Position numbers and translations under genes: made by a program. A stretch of DNA of 64,000 nucleotides, taken from Vibrio hepatarius. GTDB taxonomy: Bacteria; Pseudomonadota; Gammaproteobacteria; Enterobacterales; Vibrionaceae. Under the pieces are notes generated by a model. It made no database searches. It was not told the origin of the DNA and worked only from the letters and a program-made list of their open reading frames with translations. This document shows positions 34,677 through 44,226 of this stretch, piece by piece (position 1 is the first letter of the stretch; the number at the start of each line of letters is the position of its first letter). Location: positions 124,001 to 188,000 of the forward strand of contig NZ_JAHKPM010000065.1 in NCBI RefSeq assembly GCF_018860525.1, written 5' to 3'.

Positions 34677-34858
34677 TCATATGAATGGCATTATGCACAA
34701 AAGGTCAATAGTAATATCCATATAGTCATTCAATATCACAGCTGGGAGTCAATTCGTAAAGGAAGCCCTCCCACACCAAGATCACTTTGATGCATATAAA
34801 TTCACTGTCAAATCTCATAATTTGGAATCATTTTGTGCCTATTCAACAGTTTGGCTGA

Positions 34859-34864
34859 TATAAT
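34859..34864 (+). promoter_or_regulatory. Candidate -10 element for potD
   Basis: A perfect TATAAT lies about 100 bp upstream of the potD ATG in the potC-potD gap. No good -35 hexamer is visible 17 bp upstream. A separate promoter would explain the high expression usual for binding proteins. Confidence 0.4.
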
Positions 34865-34962
34865 GCCCAGCAGGGACGATTGTATTCAATTGACTCTTAA
34901 CTAAGGCTTAATGTTCAATAAACGCCACAATGGCGAATTACTCAAAGGCAACATCTATAACA

Positions 34963-36000
34963 ATGAAAAATAAACTTTTTACTAGCGCCTTATGCGCCGC
35001 GTCTTTAATCGCATCACCAGTAATGGCTGCGAACCAAGAGCTCTACTTTTATAATTGGTCTGAATACATTCCTAATGAAGTACTAGAAGACTTTACCAAG
35101 GAAACTGGTATCAAAGTCATATATTCTACTTACGAGTCAAATGAGAGTATGTATGCCAAACTTAAAACACAAGGTACTGGCTATGACTTGGTAGTGCCTT
35201 CTACCTACTTTGTATCTAAAATGCGCAAAGAAGGTATGCTGCAACAAGTCGATCATAAAAAGATATCCAACTTCGATGGCCTTGATAGTAACTTTTTAAA
35301 CAAACCCTTCGACCCTAAAAACAATTACTCTATCCCTTATATTTGGGGTGCGACGGGTATAGGTGTTAATTCTGACATGCTTGATAAGTCCTCCATCACG
35401 AAGTGGGATGATTTGTGGGACAGCAAATGGGAAGGACAATTAATGCTTATGGATGACTCAAGAGAAGTCTTCCATATTGCTCTTACTAAACTGGGCTATT
35501 CACCTAACACCACCAACCCAGAAGAAATAAAAGCAGCTTACCAAGAGTTGAAAAAACTAATGCCAAACGTGTTAGTGTTTAACTCAGATTTCCCTGCTAA
35601 CCCATACTTAGCAGGAGAAGTATCTCTAGGTATGCTTTGGAATGGCTCAGCATACATGGCACGACAAGAAGGTGCCCCTATTGATATTATTTGGCCAGAA
35701 AAAGGAGCAGTTTTATGGATGGATAGTCTATCTATTCCATCAGGCGCGAAAAACATTGATGCTGCACACAAGATGATAGATTTCCTCATCCGTCCAGAAA
35801 ATGCAGCTAAAATTGCGCTTGAAATTGGCTACCCCACTCCAGTAGCAGCAGCTCATAAGTTATTGCCGAAAAAATTTGCTAATGACCCAAGCATCTTCCC
35901 TCCACAAGAGGTTATGGAAAGCGGAACTTGGACTGATGGCGTTGGTGAAGCAAGCGTAATTTATGACGAATACTTCCAAAAGTTAAAAGTTGGTAATTAA
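34963..36000 (+). CDS. potD: Spermidine/putrescine-binding periplasmic protein PotD
   Basis: ATG at 34963 (MKNKLFTSALCAASLIASPV) begins a proper signal peptide; the frame opens earlier at 34930 but that adds a hydrophilic extension. The 345-aa product starts its mature part with QELYFYNWSEYIPNEVLEDF, the PotD/PotF signature. It captures polyamines for PotABC. A terminator follows directly. Confidence 0.95.
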   Translation: MKNKLFTSALCAASLIASPVMAANQELYFYNWSEYIPNEVLEDFTKETGIKVIYSTYESNESMYAKLKTQGTGYDLVVPSTYFVSKMRKEGMLQQVDHKKISNFDGLDSNFLNKPFDPKNNYSIPYIWGATGIGVNSDMLDKSSITKWDDLWDSKWEGQLMLMDDSREVFHIALTKLGYSPNTTNPEEIKAAYQELKKLMPNVLVFNSDFPANPYLAGEVSLGMLWNGSAYMARQEGAPIDIIWPEKGAVLWMDSLSIPSGAKNIDAAHKMIDFLIRPENAAKIALEIGYPTPVAAAHKLLPKKFANDPSIFPPQEVMESGTWTDGVGEASVIYDEYFQKLKVGN

Positions 36001-36033
36001 AACTGCGTTTAAGTAGCTTAACATACTACTACT

Positions 36034-36062
36034 AAGCGGCTAGTTTATAGCCGCTTCTTTAT
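36034..36062 (+). terminator. Rho-independent terminator after potD
   Basis: AAGCGGCTA-GTTTA-TAGCCGCTT (36034-36056) is a 9-bp perfect stem followed by CTTTATA. It ends the potABCD transcript. Confidence 0.82.
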
Positions 36063-36090
36063 ACTCTTAAGCCAATAAAACTACTCTTTA

Positions 36091-36813
36091 TCAAATTAAA
36101 TCATTCATGAGCAACTCATCAACCAACTTCGGCACCTCAATACTAGCCTTGCCATAGCGCTTTTCTACAAACTCACTTTCCACTGCGCTCGGTTCAAGGT
36201 TTATTTCTATAGTATGCGCTCCATTCAACTTGGCATCATGAACAAACCCAGCAGCAGGATAAACCACTCCTGAAGTACCTATTGATATAAATAAATCAGC
36301 TTGTTCCAATGCCTCGTATATCTCCCCCATTCTTAATGGCATCTCACCAAACCAAACAATATGAGGACGCATCTGAGCAGGAAATTGACAGCAATGACAT
36401 AAGTCTCCAGTAAGAATATTTCCATGATTTTCGATTGTCTGATTGGACTCACTGCACCTTGCTTTCAAAAGTTCACCGTGCATATGAATCACATTTTTGT
36501 TTCCTCCTCGTTCATGCAAATTGTCTATATTTTGAGTAATAATGTTCACTTTCCCCTTCAGTTCTTTTTCTAGGCGACCTAAGGCAAGATGCGCAGAATT
36601 AGGCTTGACCCGAGTCTCTTGAAGTTTTGAGCGTCGTTGGTTATAAAAATTCTGAACCAAGTCGGGGGCACGCTCAAATCCTTCTGGAGTAGCGACATCT
36701 TCTATACGATGGTCCTCCCACAAACCATCTTGAGCCCTAAACGTTTGAATTCCTGATTCTGCTGATATGCCAGCTCCTGTTAGTACAACAATATTTTTAT
36801 AGGGAAAATTCAT
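36091..36813 (-). CDS. cobB: NAD-dependent protein deacylase CobB (sirtuin)
   Basis: This 240-aa protein has the sirtuin motifs VVLTGAGISAESGIQTFR (NAD pocket), TQNIDNLHERGG and catalytic His in IHMHGEL. The small zinc-type domain has C-x-x-C (LCHCCQFP). CobB removes acetyl and succinyl groups from lysines. The gene is convergent with potD, an arrangement conserved in vibrios. Full length for short-form CobB. Confidence 0.95.
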   Translation of the reverse strand: MNFPYKNIVVLTGAGISAESGIQTFRAQDGLWEDHRIEDVATPEGFERAPDLVQNFYNQRRSKLQETRVKPNSAHLALGRLEKELKGKVNIITQNIDNLHERGGNKNVIHMHGELLKARCSESNQTIENHGNILTGDLCHCCQFPAQMRPHIVWFGEMPLRMGEIYEALEQADLFISIGTSGVVYPAAGFVHDAKLNGAHTIEINLEPSAVESEFVEKRYGKASIEVPKLVDELLMNDLI

Positions 36814-37144
36814 TCAGCATTCCTTTAAGTTTCTAACCTAGCTTAACATCACCACTATAACCGCATAATACAAGCTGATTAGACCATGGTCTAAGTTCAC
36901 CCATTCAGTTGCTTTTCTGTGAACTAATACATAGCTAACTGATAAAAACGTATCCATAGAATACTTTCTTGATCATAAAACTCTCTTTTTAGACCGAGAA
37001 ATAGCTTGCTTTGGGTTATGAGGTTTTTCACTTATAACTTGCAAAATACATATCTAGTGCTATTCCTTTTATGTCTAGCTAACATAATAAACAAATTGCA
37101 TATTAGATAAAATTGCAATGCCACTCTGCCTATGGAGAGTCCAG
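36814..37144. other. Divergent promoter region between cobB and the chemoreceptor gene
   Basis: About 330 bp without an ORF. It contains a 16-bp perfect palindrome at 36879-36894 and AT-rich promoter-like sequence before 37145. Confidence 0.5.
36879..36894. promoter_or_regulatory. 16-bp perfect palindrome upstream of cobB
   Basis: TTAGACCATGGTCTAA reads the same on both strands. It lies 66 bp upstream of the cobB ATG and about 250 bp from the divergent chemoreceptor gene. Perfect palindromes of this length are typical of dimeric repressor sites. The cognate protein is not identified. Confidence 0.45.
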
Positions 37145-39034
37145 ATGAATGAATCATCTAATAGTCGGCAATTTTCTTTTACTTTGTCGATACACGCAAA
37201 GTTGGTTTTGATCAACCTGACGTTACTAGTGTGCGTCGGCTTATATGCATTTTATGAACATTCTAGCTTTTCTAATTTTGAGTCTCTCGAACATGCTGCT
37301 ACAGAAAACCTGCAAGGATCAGTAGACTTGTTAATGTTACGACGCCACGAAAAGGATTTTTTGGCGAGAAAAGATATGAAGTACCCTCAACATTTCGACC
37401 AAGTATTTGAAGAGCTTTCTCAGCGGTTAATCAAGCTTAATCTTTTATTGAAGTCTCACAATCTTCATCTAGAAGAACAGACAATAAACATCATTGAAAC
37501 TTTAGATAAATATCAAGAACAATTTCATCTACTAGTTGAAAAAGTCGATATTATCGAAGGTAAAAACAATCCAAACAACTATAAGCTTCAATTAGAAACT
37601 TCAAGAAAAGTATTAAAAAACGCAGTATCCAACTTTGATAATTTCACCTTAGAAGTTATGCTCTTAGAGCTTATGGAAACGGATTATCGTTACTTGGCCA
37701 ATTCAACCTTTGATACCAGTAACGCTTTACTCTCAGCAGTCTCTAAATTTTCTTCAAGTGAACATGTGCCCAATTCGTTAGAACCTGCACTTGAGCAATA
37801 TCGACATGATATTGAAAACGTGCTCAATGCGTCTAAAGCATTAGGTCATTCATCCACCGAGGGATTAAGAGCAGAGCTGAGAAAAAATGTTCAAAGTGCC
37901 GAGAATGATATTAAAACACTGCAAGCTGAAATCAGCCAAGCAATAAGTATAAAAGCCGAGCAAATTCGTAGCCAACTTTTAACTTTTGGAAGTGCTATTG
38001 TCGTATTACTATCAATGCTTTTATTCTTTATCGGTAGGAGTATTCTCGGGCGTATATCAGCAATAAATTGTTTGATGCAAGAAATTGCTAGTGGAGATGG
38101 TGATCTCACGGTCAGAATGAATGCAAAAGGTAGTGATGAATTAGCTCAACTAGCAAACTCTTTTGACTTATTTATTTCTAGATTACATTGCAACATTCAA
38201 GAGGTCGCAAAGGTAATGTCAGTTCTCACCGAAAGCTCCGAGAGTTCTAAAGACAGTGCACGTAAAAGTATGAAAAATGCAGAGCAGCAAAAAGTTCAAT
38301 CAGAGTCAGTCGCAACTGCTGTGAATGAGCTGGTCATGACCAGTAATGAAATCACCTCCAATATAGAATGTGCTGCAAGTAATGCAGAAAAGATGAAAAT
38401 CGAAGCAAGCAATGCCTTGAATATCACACACTCTACAAGCGAATGTATACAATCTCTGTCTTCAAATATTTCAGAATCACAAGACCTAACGATAGATTTA
38501 GCTGAGCAAAGTAAAGAAATAAACCAAGTCATCACTGCCATCCAAAACATTGCTGAACAAACAAATCTTCTCGCGCTAAATGCAGCGATTGAAGCGGCAC
38601 GAGCTGGTGAATATGGACGAGGATTTTCTGTCGTAGCAGACGAAGTTCGACAACTATCATTAATGACAAATAACTCCACTCATCAAATTGAGACTACTAT
38701 TCATGAGTTGACATCTGGTATCCAAGATACCGTATCCAAAATGGCGTCCAGTATTGAGTTAGCTCAACATACTAAAGAAACAACGAAAGATGTGGTAGGT
38801 GCTATTGAAGCCATGGTGAAACGTATTAATGAAATGTCAGACATGAATACACAAATCGCGACCGCGTCAGAGCAGCAATCTATGGTTTCCGCTGAAATAG
38901 ACCGGAATATTACTGAAATAGCTCATCTTGCAGGTAACACACACCAAATTGTATCAAGTTCAGTACATTGCAGTGAGCAAGTATCTAATGTCAGCCAGAA
39001 ACTAGAGAAAATCGTTGCACAATTTAAATACTAG
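37145..39034 (+). CDS. Methyl-accepting chemotaxis protein with HBM sensor domain
   Basis: ATG at 37145 is 7 bp after GGAG; the frame opens at 37118. The 629-aa product has a membrane helix near residues 20-40 and a helical periplasmic domain with MLRRHEKDFLARKDMKY, which resembles the helical bimodular (HBM) family. A second helix (LTFGSAIVVLLSMLLFFIG, near 280-300), HAMP and the signalling hairpin (QTNLLALNAAIEAARAGEYG) follow. HBM receptors can sense TCA intermediates; the ligand here is unknown. Confidence 0.9.
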   Translation: MNESSNSRQFSFTLSIHAKLVLINLTLLVCVGLYAFYEHSSFSNFESLEHAATENLQGSVDLLMLRRHEKDFLARKDMKYPQHFDQVFEELSQRLIKLNLLLKSHNLHLEEQTINIIETLDKYQEQFHLLVEKVDIIEGKNNPNNYKLQLETSRKVLKNAVSNFDNFTLEVMLLELMETDYRYLANSTFDTSNALLSAVSKFSSSEHVPNSLEPALEQYRHDIENVLNASKALGHSSTEGLRAELRKNVQSAENDIKTLQAEISQAISIKAEQIRSQLLTFGSAIVVLLSMLLFFIGRSILGRISAINCLMQEIASGDGDLTVRMNAKGSDELAQLANSFDLFISRLHCNIQEVAKVMSVLTESSESSKDSARKSMKNAEQQKVQSESVATAVNELVMTSNEITSNIECAASNAEKMKIEASNALNITHSTSECIQSLSSNISESQDLTIDLAEQSKEINQVITAIQNIAEQTNLLALNAAIEAARAGEYGRGFSVVADEVRQLSLMTNNSTHQIETTIHELTSGIQDTVSKMASSIELAQHTKETTKDVVGAIEAMVKRINEMSDMNTQIATASEQQSMVSAEIDRNITEIAHLAGNTHQIVSSSVHCSEQVSNVSQKLEKIVAQFKY

Positions 39035-39192
39035 TGACTACTGGCTAAATTAACCGAAGAAAATAAAGCAGTTAATATGCGCACAAGTCACGCATGAGAT
39101 AGTAGAAGCTAAAAGCAGTTGTTAAATCAAAGCTTGCTGTCGCTCGGAAATAGTCATGTCGACTTGCCGGACACAGTTGCCTGGAGAAAACA

Positions 39193-40266
39193 ATGAAAAC
39201 ACTATTACAATTAGCTTTTTTATTATGGAACACACATTGCTATGCACAGTCACTTATGCCCCCCATTGATATAATCAAAATCGATCAAAGCATAATAGAG
39301 TCATACAATGAGGTCAATTTCATATCTGAAGATAATTTTGTCTTTCGCCCCATTCAGCACCCTTTTGCGATGCAAATGTACTTCTCCGATTATTCTGACT
39401 GGCTGGTACTTGAAGAAGATCTCTTGCATTGGAGTGGTTCTATGGGAATAGACCCAAGAGTTATATTAACTACATTAGCTACAACATCTGGTTGGTCTCC
39501 AGAATCTAAAGCAACTGAAACTTCTATTGCCGACTTAAAACGTGACATAAAGCTTGTTGCAAACCATCTTTCTCAGCTTTTTTATTACGCCATAAATCAT
39601 GATTTATCTGATAACCAAACCGTAATGTTTTCTATTATATCGTCATTAAATGCAAATACTCCGTGGTCTCAATGGCAGAGTTTTTACATTGAATGGTTCG
39701 GTGAGCCTAGCTCTGATCAAAGTAAATCCGAATCACCACAACCCAATATGCAGTGGCCATGGAGAGCTGGTTATAATTGGATACCTAATGGGCCACACTC
39801 ACACACTGGATCAGGGTTTCCCCTGTCATCTATTGATGTTTCTTATGACTGGCCCCGTTGGGGAGGACAAACATACAGTGTAACTGCAGCACATGATGGT
39901 TATGTATCAGTGTTTTCACGATGTCAGGTCAGAGTTACTCAACCTAGTGGGTGGGCGACAAATTACTATCATATGGATGGAATAGACATCCAAGATGGTG
40001 AATGGGTTAATAAAAACCAAAGGATTGGCAGCTACGCAAGTCAAAAGAACGTAGCTCTTTGTCAAGGTGGTTCCTCAACAGGCCCGCATCTACATTTTTC
40101 AGTACTATTAAACGGACGCTTCAAATCATTACAAAATTTATCTCTTGGCCCTTATCGTATCGATGTTGGACGATATAGCTATGATAACAATTGCCGTTAT
40201 ACATGGATGATTGATAATAGATTAAACAATAAGAAATGTTTTTGGTCTAGTATCGACAATCCATAA
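39193..40266 (+). CDS. Secreted M23-family metallopeptidase (LasA/beta-lytic type)
   Basis: This 357-aa protein has a signal peptide (LLQLAFLLWNTHCYAQS), a propeptide-like region (about residues 20-180) and a C-terminal M23 domain. Visible catalytic elements are HSHTGSGFPLSSIDVSYDWP (metal His and Asp), YYHMD and the TGPHLHFSV motif. A cysteine pair flanks the C-terminus. This fits LasA/beta-lytic endopeptidases, which cleave glycine-rich bonds in cell walls or elastin. Likely a secreted lytic or virulence factor. GGAG precedes the ATG. Confidence 0.87.
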   Translation: MKTLLQLAFLLWNTHCYAQSLMPPIDIIKIDQSIIESYNEVNFISEDNFVFRPIQHPFAMQMYFSDYSDWLVLEEDLLHWSGSMGIDPRVILTTLATTSGWSPESKATETSIADLKRDIKLVANHLSQLFYYAINHDLSDNQTVMFSIISSLNANTPWSQWQSFYIEWFGEPSSDQSKSESPQPNMQWPWRAGYNWIPNGPHSHTGSGFPLSSIDVSYDWPRWGGQTYSVTAAHDGYVSVFSRCQVRVTQPSGWATNYYHMDGIDIQDGEWVNKNQRIGSYASQKNVALCQGGSSTGPHLHFSVLLNGRFKSLQNLSLGPYRIDVGRYSYDNNCRYTWMIDNRLNNKKCFWSSIDNP

Positions 40267-40287
40267 TACCTAGTAAGTTACATCCGA

Positions 40288-40330
40288 AGAACCTCTTTTT
40301 GTTTACCATTAGAGGTTCTGTATTAATTTT
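40288..40330 (+). terminator. Hairpin after the M23 peptidase gene
   Basis: AGAACCTCT (40288-40296) and AGAGGTTCT (40311-40319) form a 9-bp stem with a 14-nt loop, followed by GTATTAATTTTC. It lies between two converging genes. Confidence 0.6.
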
Positions 40331-40338
40331 CAGCCCCC

Positions 40339-40932
40339 TTAAAACCGAGAGGTTAAGCTTGCAGTCATACTCTTAAGTCCAGTTAACCATTTTTTCACTG
40401 GCTGAATAATCCAATATCTTAATATGAATAAACTAATCTGTAGTAATATGTATTTTCGACCACAATACAAAACACATAGATATTCAAACTTATCACTTCT
40501 ACCTTCAAACAATATATTACGAAAAATAAACTTCTGTCGTTGGGCTACCTTTGGGTTTCTAGCGCCTCCCATGAAGTATCGTTTCTTCATTGAGAATGCT
40601 CTCCAACTAGCATATATAAATACGTAACCACGTTCAAAGTCTGATAAAGTATCTTCTACCCAAATACTACCACCTTCTACAATATCATCACCTGAATCAT
40701 AAAGATCATGTACACGTATGTGCTGTGGCAAATCCGATAAATATACCAGTGGATGTTCACAATTAACCGTATAGCCTGCGCACATTCTACCATTAGAATC
40801 AAAAAAAGCGTCGACACAGGTGCGGCGTTTTAACTCATCAGCTTCAATGCCATGACCAGATACCAAATGATACTGTTTGGAAAATTCAAGTATTTCTTCA
40901 TTTTCTGAGATTGTTTTGCATGTCAACATCAT
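40339..40932 (-). CDS. Protein of unknown function coupled to the FAD oxidoreductase gene
   Basis: This 197-aa protein is not recognised. Residues 90-125 (VEGGSIWVEDTLSDFERGYV followed by AFSMKKRYFMGGARNP) and a charged early region (GHGIEADELKRRTC) suggest an enzyme fold, possibly acyltransferase-like; this is a guess. A hydrophobic stretch near residues 160-178 (ILLQISLFILRYWII) may anchor it to the membrane. Its start overlaps the stop of the VAO-family gene (4 bp), so the two are made together. Confidence 0.6.
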   Translation of the reverse strand: MMLTCKTISENEEILEFSKQYHLVSGHGIEADELKRRTCVDAFFDSNGRMCAGYTVNCEHPLVYLSDLPQHIRVHDLYDSGDDIVEGGSIWVEDTLSDFERGYVFIYASWRAFSMKKRYFMGGARNPKVAQRQKFIFRNILFEGRSDKFEYLCVLYCGRKYILLQISLFILRYWIIQPVKKWLTGLKSMTASLTSRF

Positions 40933-42527
40933 ACTATTTCTCCCTTATTATTAAATGGAGGTATCTTCATTTGATACCGCCCAGGAGCTAAAATGTTGTC
41001 GGTATCCAACGCCACTTTGATTTTATTTCGTAGGATTAATGCTTCAGATTCCAATTCTTCTTGACTATCAAAAGGCATCTCATCAACCGAACGTCGATAA
41101 CAAGGCCATTGATAACGTTGATAAAGAGAACTCAACTTTCGCCTTAATTCCGTTGCTTTATCGGTTTCTTCTGAGTTACTTGCATCATAATAAATACTTA
41201 TAATTGCCTGACACATATGGGAACTGACTGCCGTTATAGTCACACCAAATTCAAAGCCCGCTTTATCAAATGCTTGTTTAGTTAAGCGCATACACTTTTC
41301 AACTTCATTACCTAACATCGGTACAGAAGGCGCTATCCAAAAAAAACCTGCTCCATCAATAACTGGATCCATTTTTTTTGGAATGTCACCATTATAACGC
41401 CAATAGCATCCTTTTAACGCGAGATCGTTGGGGTTACCTTCAAACATTTCCATCATTTTCGTAAAGTCGTTAAGGCTACTTTGTAAACGCCGATACATGG
41501 CTATGCGCCCAAAAAGTTTACCAGCAGCCTGCACTAAAGTGTTGGATTTATTTAGGTTATTAAAACTAACTATATTGACTTGAGCAATGGGTTTTAAAAG
41601 GTTTTTAACTCGTTTCGCTTTCGCTTTCGCAACCTCTCTAGTGCCAGAAATCAAAAATGCACCAGACCAAGGTGTAATAGCATGTTTCTTACAAAGTGAG
41701 GCTTTATCATGATCACTAATACCTGCTGATGGATCCCATTCATCAAAATTGAAGCGTTCCATCATAGTCAATATACGATATTCATTTCCTAAGTGAGGTA
41801 AACCGTCAATACTACCTTCCGATTTAAGTTGGCGCATTATCTCAATATATTCACACAAGTCATTCGAAGAATTAAGACGAACTAAACAACGTAAACTAGA
41901 TTGAGGCCTTAACATCAACTCAAACTTCATTTTGCTTACCACTGCAATGTTGTTTTGAGTGAATAACTCATGAAGATTAGCTGACAGACCGGCTCTACCG
42001 CAGTAACGAATGCTATGATTGAGTTCAAAAACCTCCCCAGTCGATAAAATCAGTTCACTTATTGTGAAGTGTCGACTTCTAATACCAACGGGACCATGGC
42101 CGAAACCTCTTTCTAATACATTTCCCACTATGCTTGTATCTGGCCCTGCACCAGTGCAATCTAACATCCATTTTGTGTGTTTTAGGTACTCAGCTAACTG
42201 ACCTTGTGTTACACCTGGTTCAATTTCTACAACTCCGAGTTCCTCGTCAAAATTAAGAATACGATTCATTTCACTCATATCGAGCAAGATACATCCATCA
42301 CTCGCGGGGGATTTATAGCCATACCCCCAATTATTTCCTTTACTTATTGGGTAAAATGGTTGTTTATCGATAAAAGCTTGTCCGATAAATTGCTTAAGTT
42401 GCAGATCATTTTTTGGCTTGAACACTTCAGAAATGGTGCGTGAATGCTTACCGAGACCACTATGAACTTCTACCCCTTTAATACAGAAATCCTTCTCTTC
42501 AACACAAAACAAAACATGCTCCTTCAT
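40929..42527 (-). CDS. FAD-binding oxidoreductase, vanillyl-alcohol oxidase/4-cresol dehydrogenase-like
   Basis: The frame is open from a GTG at 42578, but that codon overlaps a TATAGT promoter-like box, so ATG at 42527 (532 aa) is preferred, with some doubt. Residues 60-230 form a PCMH-type FAD domain (PISKGNNWGYGYKSP; VEIEPGVTQGQLAEYL; SIVGNVLERGFGHGP). The C-terminal part resembles the VAO substrate domain and ends LAPGRYQ. Such enzymes oxidise p-substituted phenols or alcohols. The substrate is unknown. Confidence 0.8.
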   Translation of the reverse strand: MKEHVLFCVEEKDFCIKGVEVHSGLGKHSRTISEVFKPKNDLQLKQFIGQAFIDKQPFYPISKGNNWGYGYKSPASDGCILLDMSEMNRILNFDEELGVVEIEPGVTQGQLAEYLKHTKWMLDCTGAGPDTSIVGNVLERGFGHGPVGIRSRHFTISELILSTGEVFELNHSIRYCGRAGLSANLHELFTQNNIAVVSKMKFELMLRPQSSLRCLVRLNSSNDLCEYIEIMRQLKSEGSIDGLPHLGNEYRILTMMERFNFDEWDPSAGISDHDKASLCKKHAITPWSGAFLISGTREVAKAKAKRVKNLLKPIAQVNIVSFNNLNKSNTLVQAAGKLFGRIAMYRRLQSSLNDFTKMMEMFEGNPNDLALKGCYWRYNGDIPKKMDPVIDGAGFFWIAPSVPMLGNEVEKCMRLTKQAFDKAGFEFGVTITAVSSHMCQAIISIYYDASNSEETDKATELRRKLSSLYQRYQWPCYRRSVDEMPFDSQEELESEALILRNKIKVALDTDNILAPGRYQMKIPPFNNKGEIV

Positions 42528-42590
42528 TGATATGTATATGGTTGATTGTTTTTTAAACCTTATTTTCTTAAGGCACACTATAAAAATGGA

Positions 42591-42614
42591 ATCGGATTAT
42601 GTCACACATCCGAT
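42591..42614. promoter_or_regulatory. Inverted repeat in the promoter of the VAO-family gene
   Basis: ATCGGAT (42591-42597) and ATCCGAT (42608-42614) form a perfect inverted repeat with a 10-bp spacer. On the minus strand it is followed by a TATAGT -10-like box near 42580. It is a candidate operator overlapping the -35 region. Confidence 0.4.
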
Positions 42615-42744
42615 ACAAAACAACTCTCATATCAAGAACTTGAATATATTTAGCAAAATGAGATGCGGCCATTAACCATATTATATCTATGGGTTAATCT
42701 AATAGAGCATCAGTCTATAATTGGGTTACATTCTATGGGTAAGC

Positions 42745-44226
42745 TTAACTGTGATGCCTGTATAACTCATCTAGTGCAATTGATAGTCCATCCTCTTTAA
42801 CAATTCTTATATGTTCGCGTTTTAAATCTCGAGCATTTGTTAATCCACAGGAGTGTGCAATTAGGCCAATACCGTAGTGGATATACTTGTTATAGTTTGC
42901 GACACGCTCCATTTTATCTTCAACATGAAGCCCTTGCTGAAGTCGCCTGTCATGAGTCGTTATACCCGTAGGGCAAGTATCTTTATTACATTGCAAGGCT
43001 TGAATACAACCCAATGCAAACATATGACCTCGTGCAGATACAACAAAATCAGCACCCAATGCTATAGCCCATGCAACCTTAGAGGGTGTAATTAGTTTCC
43101 CAGATGCAATCAATTTTACTCTAGGAGTAAGCCCGTGTTCGTTTAGAAGATTGATGACTATAGGTAAACTTTCTTTGAGGGGTAAACCAACATAATCCAT
43201 CAGTGGCTGTGGCGCAGCCCCTGTACCACCATCAGCACTATCTATTGTTATAAAGTCAGGAGCACAATCATGACCTCTTTTATCGATTTCATTCAAAAGT
43301 TCGTTTAGCCAAGTTTGCGAACCAAGTACTGCTTTGAAACCAACTGGCTTACCAGTCACATTACGAATTCGACTAATCATGTCAAGTAAATCGCCAATAG
43401 TGCGAACATCTGGATGCCCGTTAGGGCTTATTGAATCCTGTCCTTGAGGTATCCCTCGAATTTCAGCAATTTCATCCGTCACTTTACGGCCAGGTAAGAT
43501 ACCGCCTTTTCCAGGTTTGGCACCTTGACTCATCTTGATCTCAAACATTTTGACATTGTCATGTAATGCAATTTCTAACAACTTCTCATCAGAAAGTTTA
43601 CCTTGCTGATCACGCACACCATATTTTGCTGTACCGACTTGAAAAACAATATCGCACCCTCCTTCTAAATGATAAGTACTAAGACCTCCTTCTCCTGTGT
43701 TCAACCAGCACCCTGCCAATTTGGCGCCTTTTGACAATGCTCTCACCGCAGGTTTAGACAAGGAGCCAAAGCTCATTGCTGATATGTTAAAAATTGATGA
43801 CGTGACATAAGGAATACGACAACCAGGTCCTATAGTTACTGGAGCAGGGGTAACCGCGTCTTCTTCAAGAGTTGGAAATGCACAATTCATAAACATAATA
43901 GTCCCTGTTGTGTCCAAGTTACGCGTAGAACCAAATGCGATAGTGCGATCAACATTTTTCGCTGCCTTATAAACCCAGCTTCTTTCAGCTCGATTAAATG
44001 GCATCTCTTCTCTATCCATCGCAAAAAAATACTGCCTAAAGAATTCACCCTGTTTCTCAAACAAATAGCGAAACCTTCCAATGACGGGGTAATTGTGCCT
44101 TATAGCATGCGTATGTTGGCGTTTATCGGCAATATACATGTAGATAATACCGATAACTCCAATACCTATAAACAGAGTAAAAAGCCCTGAAAACAAATCG
44201 ATACCTATGATAAAAAACTCACCCAT
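42745..44226 (-). CDS. FMN-binding glutamate synthase family protein
   Basis: This 493-aa protein has an N-terminal membrane helix (LFIGIGVIGIIYMYIA) and then a glutamate-synthase central barrel. Visible motifs are SAMSFGSLSKPAVRALSKGA, MSQGAKPGKGGILPG, DSADGGTGAAPQPLMD and the cysteine cluster CNKDTCPTGITTHD. These correspond to the FMN and iron-sulfur sites of GltB. It lacks the glutaminase domain. Stand-alone members have no firmly known reaction. It is a single gene here. Confidence 0.88.
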   Translation of the reverse strand: MGEFFIIGIDLFSGLFTLFIGIGVIGIIYMYIADKRQHTHAIRHNYPVIGRFRYLFEKQGEFFRQYFFAMDREEMPFNRAERSWVYKAAKNVDRTIAFGSTRNLDTTGTIMFMNCAFPTLEEDAVTPAPVTIGPGCRIPYVTSSIFNISAMSFGSLSKPAVRALSKGAKLAGCWLNTGEGGLSTYHLEGGCDIVFQVGTAKYGVRDQQGKLSDEKLLEIALHDNVKMFEIKMSQGAKPGKGGILPGRKVTDEIAEIRGIPQGQDSISPNGHPDVRTIGDLLDMISRIRNVTGKPVGFKAVLGSQTWLNELLNEIDKRGHDCAPDFITIDSADGGTGAAPQPLMDYVGLPLKESLPIVINLLNEHGLTPRVKLIASGKLITPSKVAWAIALGADFVVSARGHMFALGCIQALQCNKDTCPTGITTHDRRLQQGLHVEDKMERVANYNKYIHYGIGLIAHSCGLTNARDLKREHIRIVKEDGLSIALDELYRHHS

